This document shows, in pieces, positions 15,689-23,988 of a DNA stretch of 64,000 bases (the stretch's first letter is position 1; each line of letters begins with the position of its first letter). The DNA is from Pseudomonas quercus. GTDB lineage: Bacteria; Pseudomonadota; Gammaproteobacteria; Pseudomonadales; Pseudomonadaceae. A model generated the notes under the pieces. It ran no database searches and was not told where the DNA came from. It saw only the letters and a program-made list of their open reading frames with translations. The stretch lies in contig NZ_JAAVJI010000016.1 in the NCBI RefSeq assembly GCF_012033695.1, positions 47,461 to 111,460 of the forward strand. The letters run 5' to 3'. The translations under genes were made by a program, and so were the position numbers.

Positions 15689-16719
15689 GGGCGGGCCTCC
15701 GGGACCGTAGCAGGTGACAGTGATACAGCGCGCACTTGATCGCCCGCGTGCAGGCGCAGCCGGCGTGCGGTGAGCGGATCGACCACCAGGGTGCCCGCAG
15801 CCAGCCGCGCTGGCGCAGCGGTAATGCGACAGTGCTCAAGCTCACGGTTGTGAATGAGATAGACCGGGGCGTCATCGCCTGGCGTGCCCACGGCCAATAC
15901 CAATGCCTTGCTGTCCTGGACGGCACGGATTTTCGTGACTTCGCACTCTACGGCCGGGCCCGCGTCGAAAATATCCACGTAACCCTGATAGTTGAAGCCT
16001 TCGCCTCGCAGCATGGCCAGCGCCGGTTCGGTATCGGGATGAACCTTGCCGATCACTTCCCTGGCCGCTTCAGACAGAAAGCAGCTGTACAACGGAAACT
16101 TGGGCATCAGTTCGGCGATGAACGCCCGGTTACCGACCCCGGTGAGGTAGTCCGCCTGGCTGAACTCCATCTTGAAGAAGTACCGCCCCAGGCTTTCCCA
16201 GAACGGCGACTTACCGGCCGCGTCCGAAATGCCCCGCAGCTCCGCGATCACTTTGGCGCCGAACAGCCCTGTGAACTCCGCCATGAACAGCAGGCGTGCC
16301 TTGGCCAGCAGGCGCCCATGCAGGCCGGTACGCATGTCGTCGCGCAGGAACAGCGAGCACAGTTCGGAATTGCCGGTCAGGTCGTTGGCCAGAAACAGGG
16401 TGGGCACTTCACGGTAGATATTCAGCTCTTTTGAAGCACTGACGGTCAGGCCCACCCGGTAGTTGTACCAAGGCTCGCGCTGGCCTACGGCGCCCGCAAT
16501 GGCCGAGGTGCCGACCACCGTGCCGTCGTCGGTTTCGAGCACGAACAGGTAATCGGTATCACCCCGTTCCGCCTCGCCACGGAATGTTTTTTCCGCCCAG
16601 GCGACACGCTGGGCCAGGCGTTCCTCATTGGCCGGCAGTGTGGTCAGGCCAGGGCCCGTGCCGCGTGCCAGGTCGATCAGCGCGCTCAGGTCGCTGCTGC
16701 GTACGGGACGAACGATCAT
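15685..16719 (-). CDS. aruG: arginine N-succinyltransferase, AruG subunit
   Basis: A 344-aa AstA-family acyltransferase. It transfers succinyl from succinyl-CoA to arginine (and ornithine), the first AST step. The N terminus MIVRPVRSSDLSALIDLA is a GNAT-like start, and conserved AstA segments include FLRDDMRTGLHGRLLAKARLLFMAEF, whose halves are also in the paralogue upstream, and GEGFNYQGYVDIFDAGP. In Pseudomonas the enzyme is a heteromer of the AruF and AruG paralogues rather than one AstA. It overlaps astD by 4 bp; aruF ends 81 bp upstream. Confidence 0.94.
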   Translation of the reverse strand: MIVRPVRSSDLSALIDLARGTGPGLTTLPANEERLAQRVAWAEKTFRGEAERGDTDYLFVLETDDGTVVGTSAIAGAVGQREPWYNYRVGLTVSASKELNIYREVPTLFLANDLTGNSELCSLFLRDDMRTGLHGRLLAKARLLFMAEFTGLFGAKVIAELRGISDAAGKSPFWESLGRYFFKMEFSQADYLTGVGNRAFIAELMPKFPLYSCFLSEAAREVIGKVHPDTEPALAMLRGEGFNYQGYVDIFDAGPAVECEVTKIRAVQDSKALVLAVGTPGDDAPVYLIHNRELEHCRITAAPARLAAGTLVVDPLTARRLRLHAGDQVRAVSLSPATVPEARP

Positions 16720-16800
16720 GCTATCTCCTCGGGCGGCCGCCTTATGGCGCCGCGTTCCGCAATCCTGTACCCGGCTTTACCTGCCGGGCCAACACGTGCT

Positions 16801-17817
16801 CTAAACGGCGACCACTCGCACGCTTGCCCCCTCGCCCACCCCCAGGCGATCAGCCACGGCCTGCGGCAGGCTCACCGGCTTGCCAGGTGCCCAGTCCAGC
16901 TCCAGCAAGGCGGCGCGATAATCCTGCAACTGGCCGTTGGCAATCAGGTACGGGCGCCCGCCCGAAGCGGCTTCATCGATGCGCACGGGCACCATACGGC
17001 TGCTGGCAATGGACCTGATGTTCGACACCCGGGCATGCAGGGTGGGGCCCCCGTCGAAAATGTCGATGTAGTGCTCGGTCTCGAAACCCTCGCGCATCAG
17101 GATGTCGAAGGTGATCTGTGCCCGAGGGTGCACCTGCCCCATGGCCTCTTGGGCAGTGTCTGGCAGCAGAGGCACGTAAATGGGGTAATGGGGCATCAGT
17201 TCAGCCAGGAACGTGCGGCTTTTGAGCCCGCACAAACGTTCAGCGGCGGCGTAGTTGATATCGAAGAAATTACGGCCAATGGCATCCCAGAACGGTGAGT
17301 CTCCGTGCTCGTCGCTGTAGCCTACGATTTCCGTGACCACAGACTCGGCAAACCGCTCCGGGTGGTTGGCCATGAACAATAGCCGCGCCCTGGAGTTGAG
17401 CTCTGCCCAAGGGGTAGCCACCAGTTCGGGGACCACATAGAAGCTGGTGAGCAGGCTGTTACCGGTCAGGTCGTGGCACTGGCTGAGCACATGGATCTTG
17501 TTGTGTATCTTCAGCTCGCGGGACGCATGCACAAAGGTTTCGTTGCGGAAGCTGTAAAACGGCTCCGAATACCCAGCGGACGCTACGATCGCAGAGCACC
17601 CTACCAGGCAGCCTCGGGCGGTGTCTTCCAGTACGAAGAAATAGCTTTCTTCGCCGTTGAAGCTGACCTCGGCGGCAAAGGAGGCCTCAGACGTCACAAT
17701 CTTGTCGCGCAGGCGCTCCAGGTCATCTGGCAGCGAAGTGACACCGATCGGGCTGTCCGCGGCAAGCCGTTGTACCTCGTCCAGGTCGGCCATTTGCGCA
17801 GGGCGCATCACGAGCAT
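16801..17817 (-). CDS. aruF: arginine/ornithine N-succinyltransferase, AruF subunit
   Basis: A 338-aa paralogue of AruG and its partner in the succinyltransferase complex. It begins MLVMRPAQMADLDEVQRLA and contains REGFETEHYIDIFDGGPTLHARV, the AstA signature near the C terminus. It follows aruC by 65 bp on the minus strand. The aruF-aruG gap of 81 bp includes no terminator, consistent with one aru transcript. Confidence 0.94.
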   Translation of the reverse strand: MLVMRPAQMADLDEVQRLAADSPIGVTSLPDDLERLRDKIVTSEASFAAEVSFNGEESYFFVLEDTARGCLVGCSAIVASAGYSEPFYSFRNETFVHASRELKIHNKIHVLSQCHDLTGNSLLTSFYVVPELVATPWAELNSRARLLFMANHPERFAESVVTEIVGYSDEHGDSPFWDAIGRNFFDINYAAAERLCGLKSRTFLAELMPHYPIYVPLLPDTAQEAMGQVHPRAQITFDILMREGFETEHYIDIFDGGPTLHARVSNIRSIASSRMVPVRIDEAASGGRPYLIANGQLQDYRAALLELDWAPGKPVSLPQAVADRLGVGEGASVRVVAV

Positions 17818-17882
17818 GGTGCCACTCCTTGAATAGAATAAATAAGGCGATGCCCGTGGCCTCGCCAGTCAACGCCGAGGGA

Positions 17883-19103
17883 TCAGGCCTTGCACAATTC
17901 AGCGACAGCGCGCTCGAAGCGATCCAGGCCCTCGTCAATGTCCTCCAGCGCCACTACCAGGCTTGGGGCGAAACGCACCACATCCGGGCCAGCCTGAAGA
18001 ATCATGAGGTTCTGGCGCTCGGCGGCGTTGAAGAAGTCCTTTGCCTTGCCCTTCCAAGGCTCGCTCAGCACGCAGCCAATCAGCAGGCCCATGCCCCGCA
18101 CCTCGCTGAACACCCCGTACTGCTCGCCCAGGGCGCGCAGCCGCGTGGCAAAGCGCTCGTGGCGCACTTGCACGCCTTCAAGCACCTGCGGCGTATTGAT
18201 CACGTCCACCACGGCCTCGGCCACGGCACAGGCCAGCGGGTTGCCCCCGTACGTGGTGCCGTGCACGCCAACGCTCAAGTGCTTGGCCAGCTCGTGGGTG
18301 GTCAGCATGGCGCCGATGGGGAAACCGCCACCCAAGCTCTTGGCACTGGACAGTACGTCGGGCGTCACACCGTATTGCATATAGGCGAACAGTTTCCCGC
18401 TCCGGCCCATGCCGCTCTGCACTTCGTCGAACACCAGCAGAGCATTGTGCTGGTCGCACAGGGCGCGGGCGCCTTCCAGGTAGGCTTGGTCGGCCGGCAA
18501 TACACCACCTTCGCCCTGGATAGGCTCCAGCACCACCGCGCAGGTCTTGTCCGAAATGGCAGCCTTCAGTGCTTCCAGGTCGTTGTAGGGCACGTGGGTA
18601 ATGCCTTCGATCTTGGGCCCGAAGCCGTCAGAATACTTGGGCTGGCCACCTACGCTAACGGTGAACAAGGTGCGGCCATGGAAGCTGTTGACGGCAGCGA
18701 TGATCTCGTACTTTTCAGGGCCGAACCGATCATGGGCCACTCGGCGCGCCAGCTTAAAACAAGCTTCATTGGCTTCGGCGCCGGAATTGCAGAAGAACAC
18801 ACGGTCGGCGAAGGTCGCGGCTACCAACTTGGTAGCCAGGCGCAGTGCTGGCTCGTTGGTGAATACGTTGGAGACATGCCACAGCTTGGCAGCCTGCTCG
18901 GTAAGTGCACCGACCAGCGCCGGGTGCGCATGGCCCAGCACGTTCACGGCGATGCCGCCTGAAAAATCGATCAGCTCTCGGCCTGCCTGGTCCCAGACAC
19001 GCGACCCTGCCCCGCGCACAGGAATGAACCCGGCCGGCGCATAGTTAGGGACCATTACCTGGTCGAAATCGGTGCGTTGCACCTGAGCGTGATCAGCGGA
19101 CAT
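17883..19103 (-). CDS. aruC: succinylornithine/acetylornithine aminotransferase AruC
   Basis: A 406-aa class III PLP aminotransferase that converts N2-succinylornithine plus 2-oxoglutarate to succinylglutamate semialdehyde plus glutamate (third AST step); in Pseudomonas it also serves as acetylornithine aminotransferase (ArgD) in biosynthesis. The start MSADHAQVQRTDF was chosen for its AGGAGA site; the frame runs 28 codons further. PLP contacts: NSGAEANE (106-113), DEVQSGMGRSG (226-236) and the Schiff-base lysine K255 in SSAKSLGGGFP. First gene of the aru operon; two ArgR-like sites lie upstream. Confidence 0.96.
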   Translation of the reverse strand: MSADHAQVQRTDFDQVMVPNYAPAGFIPVRGAGSRVWDQAGRELIDFSGGIAVNVLGHAHPALVGALTEQAAKLWHVSNVFTNEPALRLATKLVAATFADRVFFCNSGAEANEACFKLARRVAHDRFGPEKYEIIAAVNSFHGRTLFTVSVGGQPKYSDGFGPKIEGITHVPYNDLEALKAAISDKTCAVVLEPIQGEGGVLPADQAYLEGARALCDQHNALLVFDEVQSGMGRSGKLFAYMQYGVTPDVLSSAKSLGGGFPIGAMLTTHELAKHLSVGVHGTTYGGNPLACAVAEAVVDVINTPQVLEGVQVRHERFATRLRALGEQYGVFSEVRGMGLLIGCVLSEPWKGKAKDFFNAAERQNLMILQAGPDVVRFAPSLVVALEDIDEGLDRFERAVAELCKA

Positions 19104-19177
19104 CAGTGTCTCCTGAAGCGAAGCAGGCCGAGAGTGGCCAGCGTTGGGGGATTGTAAGGAGTGGCCGAGGCCTGGCC

Positions 19178-19244
19178 TTGTCGCCATGCGACAACTTGTT
19201 ACAGCTGCATACCCCTTAATCGAGGGGTTTTCAGCAATGCGACA
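19178..19244 (-). promoter_or_regulatory. two ArgR half-sites upstream of aruC
   Basis: On the minus strand two elements match the Pseudomonas ArgR half-site TGTCGC-N8-AA exactly: 19193-19178 and 19244-19229, in the same orientation, 51 bp apart. They lie 75-141 bp before the aruC start. ArgR in P. aeruginosa binds paired half-sites of this form and induces aru with arginine. The 316-bp gap (19104-19419) otherwise shows no gene. Confidence 0.75.
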
Positions 19245-19419
19245 TATAGCGTCACAAAGGCGCAGTCTAAAGGGCCGGAGGGGTTGGAGGAAGGGTTGGC
19301 GCTAAGTAGCGCCTCATCCTGCTGGTTGCCTTGGATAGGGTCTGAGGCGGTGCAGATACCGCTAGGTTCCCGGCCTCCGCCGTCGGCTGCGACCGGCCCC
19401 ATAGCACGCAGCGTATGGC

Positions 19420-20430
19420 TTAACCCCGCTCTGCCGAGACGGGTGCTAGCTCGAAAGGGCTGCCCGTGCGCCGCTGGTTACGGTCTTCGCGTGGCGTAGC
19501 GCCAAAGAAGTTGCGGTAGGCACTGGAGAAGTGAGGCCCCGAGGAAAACCCGCACGACAGCCCGATCTGAATGATCGACTTGCTGGTCTGCATCAGCATC
19601 TGCCGCGCCTTGTTCAAGCGAAGCTCCAGGTAATACTGGCTAGGCACGCGATTGAGGTACTGCTTGAAGATACGTTCCAGCTGGCGGCGGGATACGCACA
19701 CGTGCTGGGCGATCTCATCGGTGGTTAGCGGCTCCTCGATGTTGGCTTCCATCAACAACACCGCCTGGGTGAGCTTGGGGTGGCTGGAACCCAGGCGGTT
19801 CTGCAGCGGAATACGCTGGCGCTCGCCCCCTTCACGAATCCGCTCCACCACCAGCTCTTCGGATACAGCCCCGGCCAGTTCTGCGCCATGATCCCGCGCC
19901 AGCAATGCCAGCATCAGGTCCAGCACGGCCAGCCCACCGCAGGCGGTCAACCGGTCGCGGTCACAATCGAACAAGTGGCTGGTAGCGATCACCTTGGGGT
20001 AGCGTTCACTGAAGTCATCCTGCCAGCGCCAGTGCACCGAGGCGCGGTAGCCATCGAGCAGGCCCAAGTGCGCCAGCGGATAGATGCCTGCGGACAAACC
20101 ACCCACCACGCACCCGCTGCGCACCAGCTGCTTGATGGCGCTGGCCAAGGCAGGCGGCGGGTTGGCTGGGGGTTCATCGGCGACCAGGAACAGTTTGTCA
20201 CAGCCCTCCAGGCGACCGGCCCATGGCTCTCCTGGAAGTTGCCAGTCACCCGGTGAGGTGGCCGGCGCGGTACCCGGCGCGGTACCCGGCACCTCCACCA
20301 GCAGGAAGACTCGCTCGTACAGCACATCGGGGTGTACCTTGCGCGCGACAACCAGGGCTTCCTCGGCCAGGGCCAGGGTCAGCGCCTTGGTGCCGGGCCA
20401 TATGAGAAAACCGATTCGCTGGGCGGTCAT
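19420..20430 (-). CDS. argR: arginine-responsive AraC-family regulator ArgR
   Basis: A 336-aa regulator. The N-terminal DJ-1/PfpI-like (GATase1) domain covers about residues 1-190 (RIGFLIWPGTKALTL, GGLSAGIYPLAHLG). The C-terminal AraC/XylS double helix-turn-helix covers about 215-320 (TDEIAQHVCVSRRQLERIF and IIQIGLSCGFSSGPHFSSAY). The start MTAQRIGF was chosen by homology. In Pseudomonas it activates aot and aru and represses biosynthetic genes when arginine is present. A small in-frame duplication gives GTAPGTAPAT near residue 50, encoded by a repeated GCGGTACCCGGC. It is the last gene of the aot operon, 62 bp after aotP. Confidence 0.96.
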   Translation of the reverse strand: MTAQRIGFLIWPGTKALTLALAEEALVVARKVHPDVLYERVFLLVEVPGTAPGTAPATSPGDWQLPGEPWAGRLEGCDKLFLVADEPPANPPPALASAIKQLVRSGCVVGGLSAGIYPLAHLGLLDGYRASVHWRWQDDFSERYPKVIATSHLFDCDRDRLTACGGLAVLDLMLALLARDHGAELAGAVSEELVVERIREGGERQRIPLQNRLGSSHPKLTQAVLLMEANIEEPLTTDEIAQHVCVSRRQLERIFKQYLNRVPSQYYLELRLNKARQMLMQTSKSIIQIGLSCGFSSGPHFSSAYRNFFGATPREDRNQRRTGSPFELAPVSAERG

Positions 20431-20492
20431 GTGAGCACTCGTGTTTGAAGGGGACGTCGCCTGCCCCGCTGGGGCAGGCACAACTGGGCGGC

Positions 20493-21257
20493 TTATTTGA
20501 GGCTACCTGACAGGAACTGGCGCAGCCGCTCAGACTGGGGGTTGGCGAGCACTTCACGGGGGTTACCCTGCTCTTCCACTCGCCCCTGATGCAGGAACAC
20601 CACCTGGTTGGACACTTCTCGGGCAAAACCCATTTCGTGAGTCACGACTACCATGGTCCGGCCTTCCTGGGCCAGGGACTGCATCACCTTCAACACGTCA
20701 CCCACCAGCTCCGGGTCCAGCGCAGACGTAGGCTCGTCGAAAAGCATGACCTCCGGCTCCATGGCCAGCGCGCGGGCAATCGCCACACGCTGCTGCTCGC
20801 CACCGGACATATGCCCTGGGTAGGCGTCCTTGCGATGGTTCACGCCCACCTTGGCCAGGTAGTGTTCAGCCTTGGCCTGCGCCTCTTTCTTGTCCATGCC
20901 CAGTACATGCACAGGGGCTTCCATCACGTTCTGCAAGGCTGTCATGTGGGACCACAGGTTGAAGTGCTGGAACACCATGGCCAAGCGCGAGCGCAGGCGT
21001 TGAAGCTGCTTGGGGTCGCCGGCCTTGAGACCACCACCCTTGTTGGGCACCAGGGTCAAGGCTTCGTTGTTGAGCAGGATGCGGCCAGACCACGGTTGCT
21101 CCAGCAAGTTGATGCAACGCAGGAAGGTACTCTTGCCCGAACCACTGGAGCCGATGATGCTGATCACATCGCCAGCCTGGGCCGCCAGGCTAACACCCTT
21201 GAGCACTTCATGGCTGCCATAGCGCTTGTGCAGGTCCTGTACTTCGAGTTTGTTCAT
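20493..21257 (-). CDS. aotP: arginine/ornithine ABC transporter ATPase AotP
   Basis: A 254-aa HisP-type ATPase driving uptake of arginine and ornithine. Start MNKLEVQDLHKRYG was chosen by homology. Walker A GSSGSGKST is near residue 36-44, the Q-loop is in MVFQHFNLW, the ABC signature is MSGGEQQRVAIARAL (about 155-169), and Walker B is EVMLFDEPTSALDPE. The switch histidine follows in VVTHEMGFA. Complete and of normal length. It lies 53 bp after aotM; the aotO gene found between aotM and aotP in P. aeruginosa is absent here. Confidence 0.95.
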   Translation of the reverse strand: MNKLEVQDLHKRYGSHEVLKGVSLAAQAGDVISIIGSSGSGKSTFLRCINLLEQPWSGRILLNNEALTLVPNKGGGLKAGDPKQLQRLRSRLAMVFQHFNLWSHMTALQNVMEAPVHVLGMDKKEAQAKAEHYLAKVGVNHRKDAYPGHMSGGEQQRVAIARALAMEPEVMLFDEPTSALDPELVGDVLKVMQSLAQEGRTMVVVTHEMGFAREVSNQVVFLHQGRVEEQGNPREVLANPQSERLRQFLSGSLK

Positions 21258-21310
21258 GGTGGTTTCTCTGGAATAAGGCCGGGCGGCGGCAGGGCCGCCC
21301 GGGATCGCAA

Positions 21311-22009
21311 TCAGCCTTTGCGTGGCGACAGGTAAGCCAGCCAGCGGCGCTCGGCCAGCTTGAACAGGCGTACGAACACCAGGGTGATGCACAAATAGAT
21401 GGCCCCAGCCGTGATATAGGCTTCGAAGGGCAGGTAGTACTGGGCATTGACGGTGCGCGCCGCGCCGGTGAGGTCCATCAGGGTAACGATGGACGCCAGG
21501 CTGGTGGTTTGCAGCATCATGATCACTTCGTTGCTGTACTGGGGCAGCGCTCGGCGCAGGGCCGACGGCAACAGAATGCGCCGGTACATCAGCGACCTGG
21601 ACATGCCCATGGCCCGCGCCGCTTCGATCTCGCCGTGGGGCGTTGACCTCAGGCTGCCAGCAATGATTTCAGCGGTATAGGCGCTGGTGTTGATCGCAAA
21701 GGCCAGGCAGGCGCAGAAGGTCGCGTTGGACAGCATCGGCCACAGGACGCTTTCGCGTACGGCCGCGAACTGTGCCAGCCCGTAGTAGATCAGGAACAGC
21801 TGTACCAGCATGGGGGTGCCGCGGATCACGTAGGTGTAGAGCCATGCCAGCCCGCTGACCCAACGCCGGCCGGACACACGCATCAGCGCCAGCGGCAGCG
21901 CGGCCAGCAAGCCTAGCAGCAACGAAATCCCCAGCAGCTTGAGGGTTTCCAGCAGGCCGCTCAGGTACAGGGGAAGGTTGGCCTGGATCACCGTGTAGTC
22001 GAAGATCAT
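21311..22009 (-). CDS. aotM: arginine/ornithine ABC transporter permease AotM
   Basis: A 232-aa inner-membrane permease of the HisM family, with about five transmembrane helices. The EAA loop, which contacts AotP, is in the segment EIEAARAMGMSRSLMYRRIL. It starts at MIFDYTVIQANLP and overlaps aotQ by 4 bp (ATGA), so translation is coupled. AotM and AotQ are expected to form the heterodimeric channel. Confidence 0.94.
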   Translation of the reverse strand: MIFDYTVIQANLPLYLSGLLETLKLLGISLLLGLLAALPLALMRVSGRRWVSGLAWLYTYVIRGTPMLVQLFLIYYGLAQFAAVRESVLWPMLSNATFCACLAFAINTSAYTAEIIAGSLRSTPHGEIEAARAMGMSRSLMYRRILLPSALRRALPQYSNEVIMMLQTTSLASIVTLMDLTGAARTVNAQYYLPFEAYITAGAIYLCITLVFVRLFKLAERRWLAYLSPRKG

Positions 22010-22695
22010 AGTTCTACCGCCCTCACGCCTACGGAATAACGACGTTCCAGCCACTTGAGCAGCAGCAGCGACACGCTGGTGATGATCAGGTAAAGCACGG
22101 CCACGGCCAGGTAAAAGGTAAAGGGCTGACGGGTGGCGTCTGCCGCCTGCTTGGCCTTGAACATCATGTCCTGCAAGCCCACCACTGAAATAAGGGCCGT
22201 AGCCTTGGTGAGCACCAGCCAGTTGTTGGTAAACCCTGGAATGGCCAGGCGAATCATCTGGGGCACCAGCACCCGGAAGAAAATCTGCACACTGCTCATG
22301 CCATAGGCCAGCCCCGCTTCCATCTGCCCCTTGGGAATGCCCATGAAGGCACCGCGGAAGGTTTCGGACAGGTAAGCCCCGAAGATGAAGCCCAGGGTAA
22401 ACACACCGGTCAGCAGCGGGTTGAGGTCGATGTAATCGTCATAGCCGAGCAATGGCGCCACCCGATTGATCACGTCCTGGCCACCGTAGAAGATGAGCAG
22501 GATCAGTACCAGGTCCGGAATGCCTCGGATGACCGTGGAATATAATTCGCCCAGCCAGGCCAGCGGCCGGATGGGCGACAGGCGGAACGCAGCACCCAAC
22601 AGGCCGAGCACGATGGCCAGGGCCATGGACGAGAGGGCCAGTTGCAGGGTGAGGCCAACCCCTTCGAGGATGACGTCGCCGTAGCCGTTCAACAT
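22006..22695 (-). CDS. aotQ: arginine/ornithine ABC transporter permease AotQ
   Basis: A 229-aa HisQ-type permease with about five membrane helices and an EAA-like loop at KGQMEAGLAYGMSSVQIFFRV (split: KGQMEAGLAYG, then MSSVQ). It begins MLNGYGDVILEGVG. A GC-rich hairpin lies between aotJ and this gene, probably lowering its expression relative to the binding protein. Confidence 0.94.
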   Translation of the reverse strand: MLNGYGDVILEGVGLTLQLALSSMALAIVLGLLGAAFRLSPIRPLAWLGELYSTVIRGIPDLVLILLIFYGGQDVINRVAPLLGYDDYIDLNPLLTGVFTLGFIFGAYLSETFRGAFMGIPKGQMEAGLAYGMSSVQIFFRVLVPQMIRLAIPGFTNNWLVLTKATALISVVGLQDMMFKAKQAADATRQPFTFYLAVAVLYLIITSVSLLLLKWLERRYSVGVRAVEL

Positions 22696-22747
22696 GCTCG
22701 CAAGCCTTCACTGTGAGCGCAGAGGCTCGGGCGGATAGAAACGAAAC

Positions 22748-22765
22748 GGGGCCGCGCGCGGCCCC
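22748..22765 (-). terminator. GC-rich hairpin between aotJ and aotQ
   Basis: A perfect palindrome, GGGGCCGCGCGCGGCCCC, lies 20 bp after the aotJ stop, followed by only three T residues on the minus strand. Such partial terminators or 3' stabilisers are common after binding-protein genes and give excess AotJ over permease. Confidence 0.65.
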
Positions 22766-22785
22766 TTTCCAAGGACACGGCGGTA

Positions 22786-23562
22786 TTACTGGCCGTAGAT
22801 ATCGAAATCGAAGTACTTGTCCTGGATTTTCTTGTATTCGCCATTGGCGCGAATGGCCGCGATGGCTGCATTGAGCTTGTCCAGGTCGGCCTTGTCGCCT
22901 TTGCGCACGGCAATACCCACACCGTCACCAAAGTAGTTGACGTCGGTAAAGGCCGGGCCTGCGAAAGCAAAGCCCTTGCCCGAATCGGTTTTCAGGAAGC
23001 CGTCCTGCAGCAGCGTCGCGTCGGCCAGGGTGCCGTCCAGGCGACCGGCTGCCAGGTCCAGGTAGATCTCGTTCTGGGAGCCGTAGGGTTTGACTTCCAC
23101 ACCCTTGGACGCCAGCACTTCACGGGCGAAGCGTTCATGGATAGAGCCGCGCTGCACGCCGATGTTCTTGCCCTTGAGCGTGCTCAGGGAATCGTCCAGT
23201 GCAAAGCCTTCCTTCATTACCAGGCGGGCCGGGGTGTTGTAGTACTTGTTGGTGAAGTCGACGGATTTCTTGCGGTCTTCCGTGATAGACATGGACGACA
23301 GGATGGCGTCGATCTTGCGTACCTTCAGCGCCGGGATCAGACCGTCGAACTCCTGCTCCACCCACACGCACTTGACCTTCATTTCAGCACACAAGGCGTT
23401 ACCGATGTCGTAGTCGAAGCCCACGATACTGCCGTCCGGCGCCTTGGACGCGAACGGCGGGTAAGCGGCCTCGATGCCTATCTTCATTGGCTTCTCGTCG
23501 GCAACGGCTGTGAACGACAGCACAGACAGCGCCAGGGCACCCATCAGGGCAAGCTTCTTCAT
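22786..23562 (-). CDS. aotJ: arginine/ornithine periplasmic binding protein AotJ
   Basis: A 258-aa solute-binding protein of the lysine/arginine/ornithine (SBP family 3) type. Residues 1-21 form a signal peptide (MKKLALMGALALSVLSF, then TAVA). The mature part shows IGIEAAYPPFASKAPDG, GFDYDIGNAL, DAILSSMSITEDRKK and GVQRGSIHERFA, the ligand-pocket segments of this family. First gene of the aot operon, with an ArgR-type half-site about 120 bp upstream. Confidence 0.95.
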   Translation of the reverse strand: MKKLALMGALALSVLSFTAVADEKPMKIGIEAAYPPFASKAPDGSIVGFDYDIGNALCAEMKVKCVWVEQEFDGLIPALKVRKIDAILSSMSITEDRKKSVDFTNKYYNTPARLVMKEGFALDDSLSTLKGKNIGVQRGSIHERFAREVLASKGVEVKPYGSQNEIYLDLAAGRLDGTLADATLLQDGFLKTDSGKGFAFAGPAFTDVNYFGDGVGIAVRKGDKADLDKLNAAIAAIRANGEYKKIQDKYFDFDIYGQ

Positions 23563-23680
23563 GGGACTACTCCATCAGGGGCGAAGCGCGACAGCGGGGC
23601 AGGCGCGTTGCCATGAACCAATTACGCTTCCAAAAGGGAAGCGAGAGGGGGGCATTCTAGCGGTGAGCGAAGGCGGGAAA

Positions 23681-23696
23681 TTTCTGCAATGCGACA
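23681..23696 (-). promoter_or_regulatory. ArgR half-site upstream of aotJ
   Basis: On the minus strand 23696-23681 reads TGTCGCATTGCAGAAA, an exact TGTCGC-N8-AA match and nearly identical to the site at 19244-19229 before aruC (TGTCGCATTGCTGAAA). This supports one regulator for uptake and catabolism. No second perfect half-site is visible nearby. The rest of 23563-23940 shows no gene. Confidence 0.72.
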
Positions 23697-23942
23697 ACAT
23701 GTTACAGAAGAGCCAAGCATGCCGGCGTGCCCTATTGACAGCAGGCACCTGAGATGCTGAGCGGCATTGTACAAAAATAAGAACCTGTTGCAAGTTTCCT
23801 GCCTGGGAATCGAAACACCTGCAGCAGAGCAGTCGTTTCGTTTAGCCGTTGCCTTCGGCTTTCCCTAGCCATACAGAAGTGTTTCCTACGGTTTCATAGG
23901 GGACATTATCCAGTAACACCTGTGCAGAGGCCATACAGCAAA

Positions 23943-23962
23943 AGCCCCGCCGTAGCGGGGCT
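23943..23962 (-). terminator. intrinsic terminator after acs
   Basis: The stem AGCCCCGC / GCGGGGCT with a short loop is followed on the minus strand by TTTT, 27 bp past the acs stop. Confidence 0.85.
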
Positions 23963-23988
23963 GGATAAACGGCAGCGGCCAACCGTAC

